Below are positions 24,707 to 33,725 of a stretch of 64,000 nt of DNA, piece after piece; position 1 is the first letter of the stretch; every line of letters begins with the position of its first letter. This stretch comes from Nocardia cyriacigeorgica GUH-2 (GTDB lineage: Bacteria; Actinomycetota; Actinomycetes; Mycobacteriales; Mycobacteriaceae): assembly GCF_000284035.1 (NCBI RefSeq), contig NC_016887.1, forward strand, positions 1,488,001 through 1,552,000, given 5' to 3'. The translations under genes were made by a program, and so were the position numbers. The notes under the pieces were generated by a model. The model had not been told where the DNA came from. It worked only from the letters and a program-made list of their open reading frames with translations, and ran no database searches.

Positions 24707-26263
24707 ATGGCACGTTTCCGGGTGGTGACCAAACACCAGATATCGGGCTGGCGTTTTCTCCTGCACCGGATCGAGCACGCCCTGGTGCGTCGCGATGCCT
24801 CCATGATCGACGATCCACAGCGCGGCCGGTCGACGGCGCTGCTGATCGGCGTCGCTCTCGCCTGCGTCTGTGTCGCCGGCGCCGCGGTGATGGCGTTCTT
24901 CAAACCCGCCAAGTCAGTCGGGGATTCGAAGATTGTCGCCGACAAGGACACCGGAGCGCTGTATGTCCGCATCGGTGATCGGCTGCATCCGGCGTTGAAC
25001 CTGACCTCGGCGCGACTGGTGGTCGGCTCGGCGGACAACCCGGTCCGGGTCTCCGGTGGCGAGCTGTCGAAATTTCCGCGCGGGCCCTGGGTCGGTATTC
25101 CCGGAGCGCCGGGCAATATCGTCGATTCGGGCTCGAAGGATTCGTCCTGGGCGGTCTGCGACACCACCCGCTCCGGAGCCGCGGCGCCGGTCGATTCGCG
25201 CACCGGCCTGCCCACCGCCACCCTGACCGCGCCGCGAACCACCGCCATCGGCGGGCCGCTGGAAATAGACGGCGAAACCACCCGCGCGCTGGCCGGTTCA
25301 GAAGCACGGCTGCTGCGCGACGAATCGACCACCTGGCTGGTCTATGCCGACCAGGAGCAGGGCTTCGTGCGGGCGGCGATCGACCTGGCCGACTCGGCCG
25401 TGGTGCTCGCCCTCGGGATCGACCCGACGGCCACGGTGGTCGCCGCTTCCAAGGGCTTGATCGACGCCATTCCGGAAGTCCCGCCGATCCGGGTGCCCGC
25501 CGTTCCCGGTGCGGGGGAGATGACGACCCTGTCGACCGGCCTGACCGTTCCGGTGGGATCGGTGCTGACCGTGTCCGCGCGGGAGGCCGAGGGCGCGAAG
25601 TATGTGGTGTCGCAGTCCGGGCTGGTGCAGGTCAGCGAGGTTCTCGCGGCCATGATCCGCAATGCGGACTCTCAGGGCTCCATTTCGCTGCGGACCGTCG
25701 GTCCCGATGTGATCGCCGCGAATCTGCGCCCGGGCGCCTGGCCGGGGACTGCGACCTACCCGGCGACCCCGGTGCAGATCGTGGAGCCGGGCCGGTTCGG
25801 CGTGACCTGCTATCACTGGTCGCGTACTGCGGGTGACGCGGCAGCGACCACGCAGGTGCTGGCAGGCGACCGGTTGCCGCTGCCCGCCCAGGAGCAGTCG
25901 CGCACCGTGTCCTTGGTGACCGCGCAGACCTCGCAGGGCGCTACCGCCGACGCCGCATATCTGCCGCGCAACACCGGACAATTCGTGCAGGTCAGCGGTT
26001 CGGATCCGACCTCACCGCTGCGGGAGGGCCTGTACTGGATCTCCGACAGCGGCGTGCGCTACGGCATCGACGTCGACGCGGCCAATGAGTCCGATGTCCG
26101 CCAGACCCTGTCCGCTCTGGCGCTGCGCGCGCCCGTACCCGCACCGTGGAGCATCGTGTCGTTGTTCGCTGTCGGCCCCACTCTGTCGCAGGCCGATGCC
26201 AAGGTCGTGCATGACGGCATTCCGGTCGACAAGACCGGGCTGGGTTTCGGCGGTCCGTCGTGA
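24707..26263 (+). CDS. eccB: EccB, ESX membrane-complex subunit
   Basis: A 518-residue protein with the family signature at the start (RVVTKHQISGWRFLLHRIEHALVRRD), a single membrane helix at about residues 46-67, then a large extracytoplasmic domain with a disulphide-candidate cysteine pair (near residues 146 and 369) and internally repeated R1-R4-like segments (SVLTVSARE, GVRYGIDV). EccB is part of the membrane channel with EccC, EccD and EccE and reaches into the periplasm. The stop overlaps the eccC start by GTGA. Confidence 0.97.
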   Translation: MARFRVVTKHQISGWRFLLHRIEHALVRRDASMIDDPQRGRSTALLIGVALACVCVAGAAVMAFFKPAKSVGDSKIVADKDTGALYVRIGDRLHPALNLTSARLVVGSADNPVRVSGGELSKFPRGPWVGIPGAPGNIVDSGSKDSSWAVCDTTRSGAAAPVDSRTGLPTATLTAPRTTAIGGPLEIDGETTRALAGSEARLLRDESTTWLVYADQEQGFVRAAIDLADSAVVLALGIDPTATVVAASKGLIDAIPEVPPIRVPAVPGAGEMTTLSTGLTVPVGSVLTVSAREAEGAKYVVSQSGLVQVSEVLAAMIRNADSQGSISLRTVGPDVIAANLRPGAWPGTATYPATPVQIVEPGRFGVTCYHWSRTAGDAAATTQVLAGDRLPLPAQEQSRTVSLVTAQTSQGATADAAYLPRNTGQFVQVSGSDPTSPLREGLYWISDSGVRYGIDVDAANESDVRQTLSALALRAPVPAPWSIVSLFAVGPTLSQADAKVVHDGIPVDKTGLGFGGPS

Positions 26264-29200
26264 CGGCCACCCGTCGCTTCGTCCGGCCGGCCCGGATGAT
26301 CCGGGGGCCGAAAGCTCCCGCGGTGACCGAACTCCGGTTGCAGCCGCCGACCGAACTGCCCAAGCCGGTACCGCCTTCCAAGCTCAAGATGATCTTGCCG
26401 GTGATCATGGTGGCGGCCATGGTCGGCATGATGGTGATGATGTTCCGCAGCGGAATGCCGACATCACCGATGATGCTGTTCTTCCCGCTGATGATGATGG
26501 TGTCGATGTTCGGCATGGTCGGCGGGCAATTCGCCGGCGGCGGTGGCGGTACGTCGGCGGCGAGCCTCAATGAGGAACGCAAGGACTATCTGCGCAGCCT
26601 CACCGACAACCGCAAGACCGTGCACGACGCCGAAATGGATCTGCACACCTTCCTGCGCTACACCCACCCGGGCCCGGCCGAGATCGCCCGGCTGGTGGGC
26701 GGAAAGCGCATGTGGGAAGTGCAGGTGGCCAGTCCGCAGTTCCTGCGGGTGCGCATCGGCCGCGGCCGCATCGCCAATCAGGTGCGGGTGATCGTGCCCG
26801 AGGCGGCGCCCACCTCTGACCTCGATCCGGTCGGTGTCGTCGAACTGACCAGGTTCGCCAAGGCCTATTCCACCGTCGGTGGTATGCCGGTCGCGATCAA
26901 TCTGCTGTCCGCGCCGCAGATCGGCTTCGACGGCGACCGGGCCGCGGTGGCCGGCCTGATCCGCGCCATGATCGCCGAGGCGGTCGTCCTCCACGGGCCG
27001 GACCAGGTGGCCGTGGCGGCGGCGCTGACCGACCCGGACGCACGCGAATGGGCGTGGCTGAAATGGTTGCCGCACACCCAGCACCCGACCGCCACCGACG
27101 CCGTCGGCGCCGCCCGGATGGTGTATCGCAGCGTGGGTGAATTGCGGGCGAAGGTGCTGGCCGATCTCAATCGCGGCCCGTTCTCCGCCAACAGCGAGCC
27201 CGCCCTCGATCGCAAACATCATCTGCTGATCGTCGACGTGGGCGGCCAAGCCAATGAGCGCGATATCTCGGGTATCGACGGCTGCACCTGGTTGCGGCTG
27301 GGCACGACCGACCAATTGCTGCCGCGCGCCTTGAAATTCACTGTCGAGGCGGATCGTTCGCTGCACGAGGTGACCTCTCGCGGACTGCGGCGAGTCGGTG
27401 TGGCGGATTCGATGTCACTACCTGCGATGACCGCGCTGGCGCGGCGGGTGGCGCCGTATCGATTGTCCACCGTGGTGGAGGCGGTGGCCGCCGAACAGGC
27501 CAGCACGGGCACGTCCTGGGAGGAGATGGTCGGCCTCACCGACCCCGGTGATATCCGCGTAGACCAGCAGTGGCCGGTGCGCCGCGACAGCGACCGGGCC
27601 CGGCTGAACATCCCGTTCGGGCATGATCCGGCGGGCGCCGTCGTCCATCTCGATATCAAGGAATCCGCCGAAGAAGGCATGGGCCCGCACGGCATGTGCA
27701 TCGGCGCCACTGGATCGGGTAAATCGGAATTCCTGCGGACGCTGGTGCTGTCCGCAGTCGCCACGCACTCGCCGGACCAGTTGAATCTGCTGCTGGTCGA
27801 CTTCAAGGGTGGCGCGACGTTCCTCGGTTTCGATCGGCTCTCCCACGTGACCGCCGTCGTCACCAACATGGAAGAAGAATCCGACCTGGTCACCCGTATG
27901 GAAGACGTGATCAACGGCGAAATGGTCCGCCGCCAGCGCATTCTGCGCGATGCGGGCAACTTCGCCAATGTCGCCGACTACGAACGGGCCCGCGAGCAGG
28001 GCGCGGATCTGGCGCCGCTGCCGACGCTGTTCATCATCCTCGACGAATTCGCCGAACTGCTCGAGCACTACCCGGACTTCTCGAAGCTGTTCGTAGCGAT
28101 CGGCCGCCTCGGGCGATCGCTACGCATCCACCTGCTGCTGTCGTCGCAGAAGGTGCCGGCGAACCGAATGGGTGAACTCGAGGCGCACCTGTCGTATCGA
28201 GTCGCCCTGCGCACCAACCAGACCAGCGACTCGCGAGACGCCATCGGCACCGCGGACGCCTACCACCTGCCGAAGAAGCCGGGCTCGGGCTATCTGCGGG
28301 TCGGCTCCGGTGATCTGCAGCGATTCCAGGCCACGTATGTGGGTGAGGCATATACGCCGCGAGCGCTGGCACCGGCCACGAACGCCTCGAGCAGGGCCCG
28401 CCGCGCCGGTGGCGGATACCGGCCGCCGCAGCGATTCACCACCGGTCCGGTCGCCGATGTGCGACCCGCGGTGGTCGAGCGGGCGCCGGTGGCGGCCCAG
28501 CAACCGGACGCGACCGAGACCGAGCAGGTCACGGTCATGGAGACGGTGTTGCAGCAACTGGCCGGGCACGGCAGGCCCGCGCACAAGATGTGGCTGCCGC
28601 CGCTGAATACTCCACCGACACTGGACCGCTTGCTCGAGGGGGCCGAGCAGGGCTCGCTGAGCATCCCCGTGGCCCTGATCGATAAGCCGCGTCAGCAGCG
28701 CCAGGACAGCTGGACGGCCGATCTCTCGGCGGCCGGCGGGCATATGGCGATTGTCGGCGGGCCGCAGTCCGGCAAGTCGACGGCGCTGCAGACCTTCATG
28801 CTGGCGGCGGCGCTGACCCACACTCCGGAACAGGTGCAGTTCTACTGTGTGGACTTCTCCGGCGGTTCGCTGTCGGCCATGCGCACGTTGCCGCACGTCG
28901 GTTCGGTGGCGGGCCCGCGCGACCAGGACCGCATCAGGCGCACCATCGCCCTGATCACCAACCTGCTCGAGACGCGGCAGAACCTGTTCGCCGAGTACGG
29001 GATCGACACCATCCGGAAGTTCCGAACGATGCGCAACGAGTCCGGTGGCCGTCCGCCGTGGGCCGATCGCGATCCCTACGGCGATGTGTTCCTGGTCGTG
29101 GATGGCTGGGATATCGGCCTGTCCAACAACGGCCCGTACTTCGACGAGTACTCCGCGACCATGGAGCAGATCGCGCTCCAGGGCCTGAACTTCGGCATCC

Positions 29201-30276
29201 ACCTGGTGCTGACCAGCTCGCGCTGGATGGCGGTGCGGCCCGCGGTCAAGGACATGATTCAGACCCGGGTCGAGATGCGCCTGGGCGATCTCACCGACAC
29301 GACGTTCAACACCCACCGCAACGTGGTCTCCGCGATCCCCACCGACCGCCCCGGCCGCTGTGTGTCGGCCGAGGCGCTGCACATGTTCGTCGCGCTGCCC
29401 CGGATCGACGGGGTAGCCGAGGCCGAATCGGTCGCCACCGGTCTGGAAGCGGCGATCGGCGAGGTGCAGCGACGGTTCCCCGGTCGTGCGGCGCCGCAGG
29501 TGCGGCTGTTGCCCGCGCTCTTGGAATTCGACGAGATCCCGGCCACCCCCGCGCCGACGACGCTGGCGCAGCGGCTGGTGGTGCCCTTCGGCGTGCGCGA
29601 ATCCGACCTCGGTCCCGCGACGATCGACTTCGGCATCTCGACGCACTTCATGGTGCTGGGTTCATCAGGATCCGGTAAGTCTTCGGTCATCGCGTCGATG
29701 CTGGAGTCGATCACCCGCCGGTTCACCGAGGACCAGGCGCGGATCCTGCTGATCGACTACCGGCGCCGCCATCTCGGCGCCGTGCCCGAGAACATGTTGA
29801 TCGCGCACGTCACCAACGAGCGCGACGTCATCGGCATCATGCCGGATCTGCTGGCGAAGATGGACAGTCGCAGGCCACCCGATACGGTGACCACCCGCCA
29901 GCTCGCCGAGCGCTCCTGGTGGACCGGGCCGGAGGTCTTCGTCTTCATCGACGACTACCACATGGTGGTGCAGCGGGGTGCGTCCAATCCGCTCGATCCG
30001 CTCAAGCAGATCCTGGTCGACGGCCGCGATACCGGCTTGCATGCCATCGTCGCCCGCAATATCGCCGGTGCCGATACGGCGATGTACGACAACGTCATGG
30101 GCGGTATCCGCAACCTCAACTCGTCGGGTCTGCTGATGGACGGCACGCGACAGGACGGCGCCCTCATCGGTGACGTGCGCGCGACCAAGCAGCCGCCGGG
30201 ACGCGGAATCCTGGTGGAGCCCATGCTGACTCGGCGCGAGCTCGTGCAGTCGGCGTGGATACCTCCCCGGCTCTGA
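26260..30276 (+). CDS. eccC: EccC, FtsK/SpoIIIE-type motor ATPase of ESX (single fused protein)
   Basis: A 1338-residue protein from a GTG overlapping the eccB stop. Two adjacent N-terminal membrane helices lie at about residues 45-90. Three ATPase domains follow: Walker A GATGSGKS (G482-K488) with Walker B FIILDEFAELL; GGPQSGKS (K839) with VFLVVDGWD; and GSSGSGKS (K1140) with VFVFIDDYH. It binds Esx substrates at the last domain and drives export. It is a single polypeptide, as in ESX-2 to ESX-5, unlike the split EccCa/EccCb of ESX-1. Domains two and three have the weaker Walker B acids usual for the family. Confidence 0.97.
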   Translation: MTATRRFVRPARMIRGPKAPAVTELRLQPPTELPKPVPPSKLKMILPVIMVAAMVGMMVMMFRSGMPTSPMMLFFPLMMMVSMFGMVGGQFAGGGGGTSAASLNEERKDYLRSLTDNRKTVHDAEMDLHTFLRYTHPGPAEIARLVGGKRMWEVQVASPQFLRVRIGRGRIANQVRVIVPEAAPTSDLDPVGVVELTRFAKAYSTVGGMPVAINLLSAPQIGFDGDRAAVAGLIRAMIAEAVVLHGPDQVAVAAALTDPDAREWAWLKWLPHTQHPTATDAVGAARMVYRSVGELRAKVLADLNRGPFSANSEPALDRKHHLLIVDVGGQANERDISGIDGCTWLRLGTTDQLLPRALKFTVEADRSLHEVTSRGLRRVGVADSMSLPAMTALARRVAPYRLSTVVEAVAAEQASTGTSWEEMVGLTDPGDIRVDQQWPVRRDSDRARLNIPFGHDPAGAVVHLDIKESAEEGMGPHGMCIGATGSGKSEFLRTLVLSAVATHSPDQLNLLLVDFKGGATFLGFDRLSHVTAVVTNMEEESDLVTRMEDVINGEMVRRQRILRDAGNFANVADYERAREQGADLAPLPTLFIILDEFAELLEHYPDFSKLFVAIGRLGRSLRIHLLLSSQKVPANRMGELEAHLSYRVALRTNQTSDSRDAIGTADAYHLPKKPGSGYLRVGSGDLQRFQATYVGEAYTPRALAPATNASSRARRAGGGYRPPQRFTTGPVADVRPAVVERAPVAAQQPDATETEQVTVMETVLQQLAGHGRPAHKMWLPPLNTPPTLDRLLEGAEQGSLSIPVALIDKPRQQRQDSWTADLSAAGGHMAIVGGPQSGKSTALQTFMLAAALTHTPEQVQFYCVDFSGGSLSAMRTLPHVGSVAGPRDQDRIRRTIALITNLLETRQNLFAEYGIDTIRKFRTMRNESGGRPPWADRDPYGDVFLVVDGWDIGLSNNGPYFDEYSATMEQIALQGLNFGIHLVLTSSRWMAVRPAVKDMIQTRVEMRLGDLTDTTFNTHRNVVSAIPTDRPGRCVSAEALHMFVALPRIDGVAEAESVATGLEAAIGEVQRRFPGRAAPQVRLLPALLEFDEIPATPAPTTLAQRLVVPFGVRESDLGPATIDFGISTHFMVLGSSGSGKSSVIASMLESITRRFTEDQARILLIDYRRRHLGAVPENMLIAHVTNERDVIGIMPDLLAKMDSRRPPDTVTTRQLAERSWWTGPEVFVFIDDYHMVVQRGASNPLDPLKQILVDGRDTGLHAIVARNIAGADTAMYDNVMGGIRNLNSSGLLMDGTRQDGALIGDVRATKQPPGRGILVEPMLTRRELVQSAWIPPRL

Positions 30277-30287
30277 AACTGTGAGCC

Positions 30288-30303
30288 TTCCCACTGTTGG
30301 ACA
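30288..30303. promoter_or_regulatory. Motif A operator candidate before the PE gene (imperfect)
   Basis: TTCCCACTGTTGGACA keeps the left half-site and TGG of the right half. It is followed by TAACTT, a possible -10 element, 65 bases before the PE start. An internal promoter for PE-PPE-esx is inferred. Confidence 0.4.
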
Positions 30304-30368
30304 TAACTTACCGTTCTACTCACGACCGCTCGATCGAGTCCGGTCACGGTGTTGATTGGAGTATTGCA

Positions 30369-30695
30369 ATGACACTCCCTCTTCAAGTTTCGTCGTCCGC
30401 GGTGCGGTCGACCGGCGCCTCCTACGCAGTGGACCAGGCGGCGTTCGAGGCTGCGCTCTCGATCGCCGCGCCTGGGACCATCTCGATGCCCGCCGCCCTC
30501 GACCCCGTCAGCAAAATGGCTGCGGCACGGTTCAATACCTACGCGGGTGACTTGCTGAAGGAAGTCGGCGATGGGTGCCTGAAGAGGCGGGACGGCGGCG
30601 AAGTGCTGGCCCCGGTCGCCACGGCGTACACCGATTCCGATATCGCCGGCGGTGGAACGCTGTCGGCGTATGGGTCCGTGGCCGGACTGCGCTGA
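30369..30695 (+). CDS. PE-family protein
   Basis: A 108-residue protein; the ATG giving MTLPLQV is chosen because of a GGAG ribosome-binding site eight bases before it. It is a two-helix hairpin of PE length, with the turn at about residues 30-45 and the export signal Y87-T-D-S-D91 (YxxxD) near the end. There is no exact Pro-Glu at the N-terminus, so the call rests on length, helical plan, the YxxxD signal and the PPE gene next to it. PE proteins pair with PPE proteins and leave the cell through ESX. Its 33-base gap to the PPE gene supports co-expression. Confidence 0.8.
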   Translation: MTLPLQVSSSAVRSTGASYAVDQAAFEAALSIAAPGTISMPAALDPVSKMAAARFNTYAGDLLKEVGDGCLKRRDGGEVLAPVATAYTDSDIAGGGTLSAYGSVAGLR

Positions 30696-30728
30696 GAGCG
30701 CTTCTCGGCGGAGAGTGGAGGGCCGACA

Positions 30729-32096
30729 GTGCCGATTTTCGCTGCGTTGTCGCCGCTGGCGATGTCCATCGCGCTGAATACCGGGCCCGGTCCGTGGGCA
30801 ATGGAGCAGACCGCGACGGCCTACCGCGCCATCGCTCAAACCATGACCGTCGCGGTCGGCTGTTCGGAAGCGCATACCGCCGCGCTGGCCGCGAATTGGA
30901 AGGGCGATACCTCCAACGGCGCGCTTTCGGCCTATCGCAGGCACACCGCGTGGCTGCAACAGCAGGCCGACATCGCAAATCAAGTGGCTGTTCGCTGCGA
31001 CGCCCAAGCGGCGGCCTACATGCAGGCTCGGGCCATCATGCCGCGCCCCGAGGCGATCATCGCCAACCGGGCCCGAGCCGCGAGCTTGGCCGTCGGCTCG
31101 ACGATGGCGGGGGCGAGCGCGGCGGCATTCGCGATCAATGAAGCCGAATACATGGTGATGCGCGCGCTGGCAGCTGCCGCCATGGCAGGTTATGAAGCCG
31201 AATCGCAGGCCAACGCCGCATCGCTGCCGCCGCCGATCCCGCCGCCGGCGATTACTTCGGCGTCAGGTGGTGGCATGGTGCCACCCCTGACGAGCCTGTT
31301 GCCAGGATCGGGTGCGAACTCGTCGAACTGGGCCCCGGGGGGCCAGACCGGCGAGTTCGGTGGTGGTGGCTCGCAGTTCGATTCCTCCGGCGGTCAGGAC
31401 GGTCACCCGTCGTCATCGGGCGGGGGCAGCGGCGGTGGTGACGGTGGCGGAGGCGGATCGTCCGATGGCGGCGGTGGTGGCTCGGCCGATTCCGGTGGCG
31501 GCGGATCGAGCGGTGGCGACACCCTGCCTGCCGATGGCGGTGGCACCGGGCCGAGTGACGCCGTGCCGGGTGACCCCGGCCTGAGCGATCCGGTCGGCGC
31601 GCCGGAAACGCTGTCGGACATGGGCGGAGTCAACGGGCCGGACGGATTCGGTCAGGGTGCGATGGAGGGCGATCCGGGCTTCCTCGGAACCTCGCCAGGG
31701 TCGACTACCTTGGCCGGCCTGCAAGGCGGGGTCGGCTCCGCCGTCGCCCTCAGTATGGTCCGCGGCGGTATCGGCGCGATGTCCGGAGCCGCAACTGGAT
31801 TCAGGATGCCGGCCAACTGGTCGTTGCGCGCGCCGGGCGCCACCTTCGGGGCGCCGGTGACCCCCGCCTCGGCGCCACCGCCGAGGAATGCCCCGCCGCG
31901 CGGGGCGATCGCGCCCAATACCCGTCGCCGCAAGCGCGACCGCGAAGAACTTCGGAAAACGGCCGCGGTGTACACCCCCGGCGAACCCCAGGAGGTGCCA
32001 GTACTGGAGAAACCCCCGGCCATCGGCGTCATCGAATATTCGGATGAGGCCGAGACACGAGATCGAGAAGTGCTCGGCGAATCAGCCCGAGTGTGA
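30729..32096 (+). CDS. PPE-family protein with Gly-rich C-terminus
   Basis: A 455-residue protein from a GTG start with a GGAGGG ribosome-binding site. The first 165 residues are a PPE-like domain: NTGPGPWAMEQTATAYRAIA, then the W-x-G motif ANWKGDTSNGALSAYRRHTAWL, then a long second hairpin. Residues 185-300 are Gly/Ser/Asp-rich and low complexity, and a basic patch (NTRRRKRDREELRK) lies near residue 400. It should form a heterodimer with the PE protein, be recognised by EspG and be exported. The mycobacterial Pro-Pro-Glu start is absent. Confidence 0.8.
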   Translation: MPIFAALSPLAMSIALNTGPGPWAMEQTATAYRAIAQTMTVAVGCSEAHTAALAANWKGDTSNGALSAYRRHTAWLQQQADIANQVAVRCDAQAAAYMQARAIMPRPEAIIANRARAASLAVGSTMAGASAAAFAINEAEYMVMRALAAAAMAGYEAESQANAASLPPPIPPPAITSASGGGMVPPLTSLLPGSGANSSNWAPGGQTGEFGGGGSQFDSSGGQDGHPSSSGGGSGGGDGGGGGSSDGGGGGSADSGGGGSSGGDTLPADGGGTGPSDAVPGDPGLSDPVGAPETLSDMGGVNGPDGFGQGAMEGDPGFLGTSPGSTTLAGLQGGVGSAVALSMVRGGIGAMSGAATGFRMPANWSLRAPGATFGAPVTPASAPPPRNAPPRGAIAPNTRRRKRDREELRKTAAVYTPGEPQEVPVLEKPPAIGVIEYSDEAETRDREVLGESARV

Positions 32097-32124
32097 AACA
32101 AGCGCTGTCTGAAAGGATTTCATT

Positions 32125-32436
32125 ATGGCAATGGGATACAACGGCTCACAGGGGGAGCTGCAAGGGTTCGCCGACAAGTTCTTCACCCACGTGGAGACGA
32201 TGGGTGCGCACATGTCGGTCCTGCGCGACCTGCAGGTGCAGTTCCAGGCGCCGCTGACCGGTGCCACCGGTAAGGCCACCCAGGACGAGTTCACCCGCGC
32301 GATCGAGAAGGGCACGCGGCTGCAGAACTTCCTGAACGAAGCGGTCGACGCCCTGAAGACCTCCGGCGCGCGCGTCGGCAACCAGGACATCGATGGCTCC
32401 GTCGCCGTCGGCAAGAGCACGAACTTCAACTTCTGA
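32125..32436 (+). CDS. esxB: EsxB-like WXG100-family protein without WXG
   Basis: A 103-residue helical hairpin in the esxB position, with an AAAGGA ribosome-binding site. Helix one runs to about residue 46 and helix two from about 58. The turn reads PLTGATGKATQDEF, so the Trp of WXG is replaced by Leu. The C-terminus (VGKSTNFNF) shows no clear YxxxD. Its size and its place between PPE and the second esx gene still identify it as an ESX substrate half-pair. Which of the two genes corresponds to esxA or esxB is assigned by order only. Confidence 0.8.
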   Translation: MAMGYNGSQGELQGFADKFFTHVETMGAHMSVLRDLQVQFQAPLTGATGKATQDEFTRAIEKGTRLQNFLNEAVDALKTSGARVGNQDIDGSVAVGKSTNFNF

Positions 32437-32483
32437 GAATTCGACTCGAACACCACTATTCGTTATAGAAGGGATGGAAGATC

Positions 32484-32798
32484 ATGGCTGCTGGTGAATT
32501 GACCGATGACTATTACCGGGTAGACGAGCTCGTCACCGCCACCACCAATCTGCTCTCGCAGATGGAGCTGAACGACACCGAGAAGCGCACCTTGAGCAAC
32601 ATGGTTGCCGAGCACTTCCGCGGTGAGGGTGGTGAATCCCAGGCCCAGTTCCAGGCCCGGTTCGACAATCTCGTCAACGAGTACAACGGCGCATTGAAGG
32701 GCCTCAAGGGCGCGGTCGGCCAGGTCGGCGGCAGTGGCGGTGAAATGCACATCACCGACAAGGGCCTGCGCGGGTTGTTCGACGGGATCCTCGGTTAA
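32484..32798 (+). CDS. esxA: EsxA-like WXG100-family protein with FRG in place of WXG
   Basis: A 104-residue helical hairpin preceded by a GAAGGGATGGAAG ribosome-binding region. The turn reads EHFRGEGGESQAQFQARF, where Phe takes the place of the WXG Trp and the Gly is kept. It lies 47 bases after the esxB-like gene and the two should form a heterodimer exported by EccC. The C-terminal tail, GLRGLFDGILG, is amphipathic and lacks a YxxxD. Confidence 0.8.
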   Translation: MAAGELTDDYYRVDELVTATTNLLSQMELNDTEKRTLSNMVAEHFRGEGGESQAQFQARFDNLVNEYNGALKGLKGAVGQVGGSGGEMHITDKGLRGLFDGILG

Positions 32799-32815
32799 GG
32801 AGTGGCTGTCCACCA

Positions 32816-33691
32816 GTGGTGATTTCTTCGTCAGGTTCGTATCTCGCCGGATCGGATGACACCGATCACGTCCCGACCGTCGTCGACCTCGATGTCGATG
32901 CGGCGCTGGTATTGCAGGAGCTCGCCGGGATCGACGACTATCCGCAGGTCCTGGCCCTGCTGCCGAACATCTACGACGAAGACGACCACGCACGGGTCCA
33001 CGCGGTCGTCCTCGGCGAGCTCGCAGCTGCGGGCATCGTCGAGGACGGTCGCGTGCATCCGGTGGTGGGGCAGTGGCTGCACTGCCTGGACCGGCCCGAT
33101 ACCGAACTCGTCGTCCGGGTCATCGATCGCGGCGACGGCGACGACGATCTGGCTATGTTGCGCATGTCGCTGGTGCGTCAGGGTGAGCAGCATGTGCTGG
33201 CGATGCGTTGTGACGACCACGTGGTGATCCAGCCGGTGTTCCACGAAGGCCGCGGCTTCGACACGCTGACGGCCGCCGTGCTCGCGGCGGTCGGCCCTTG
33301 TCCGCCACTGGAATTCGAGCCGCTTACCGCCACCGAGGAGGAACTCGGTGAGGTACCGTCCGAGCAGACCGAGCGCCGGCAGGCGTTGCTGGAGCTCGGT
33401 GCGCACCGGCAGACCGCCGGTGTGCTCAGCCGGGTGATGGATGAAGTGGTCCGCCGTGCGGAGATCGTGATGTTCGAACATCACGACGGCGTCCAGGCGG
33501 TGCCGAAGGTGAGCGCGGCAGTGCTCGACACCGCGTCGGGCCGGATCGTTGTGACGCCGAGCGTCGCGATGGATGGGCAGCTGTGGGCCACATACCTGCC
33601 GGGTGACGATTCCGCGATCGGGACCGCGGTGGCGGCGCTGGTCGACTTGTTGCCCGGCCGCAGCTGGTTCGACACCACCCGCATCAGTTGA
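32816..33691 (+). CDS. espG: EspG, PE/PPE chaperone
   Basis: A 291-residue cytosolic protein with the EspG-family plan: alternating strands and helices, TVVDLDVDAALVLQELAGID at the start, the central LVVRVIDRGD...LRMSLVRQGEQHVLAMRCDD strands and a C-terminal ATYLPGDDSAI segment. EspG binds the tip of PPE proteins and delivers PE-PPE pairs to the ESX machine with EccA. Its place directly after PE, PPE and the esx pair supports the call. The GTG start lies 14 bases after AGGAG, so a start a codon later (GTG) is possible. Confidence 0.88.
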   Translation: MVISSSGSYLAGSDDTDHVPTVVDLDVDAALVLQELAGIDDYPQVLALLPNIYDEDDHARVHAVVLGELAAAGIVEDGRVHPVVGQWLHCLDRPDTELVVRVIDRGDGDDDLAMLRMSLVRQGEQHVLAMRCDDHVVIQPVFHEGRGFDTLTAAVLAAVGPCPPLEFEPLTATEEELGEVPSEQTERRQALLELGAHRQTAGVLSRVMDEVVRRAEIVMFEHHDGVQAVPKVSAAVLDTASGRIVVTPSVAMDGQLWATYLPGDDSAIGTAVAALVDLLPGRSWFDTTRIS

Positions 33692-33725
33692 CCGTCCCCA
33701 GAGCGGTTTCGGAGAGGACGAACAG

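Noticed and set aside
22951..25332. A 793-codon minus-strand frame opposite eccA and eccB
   Set aside because: Antisense shadow; the plus-strand genes are unambiguous.
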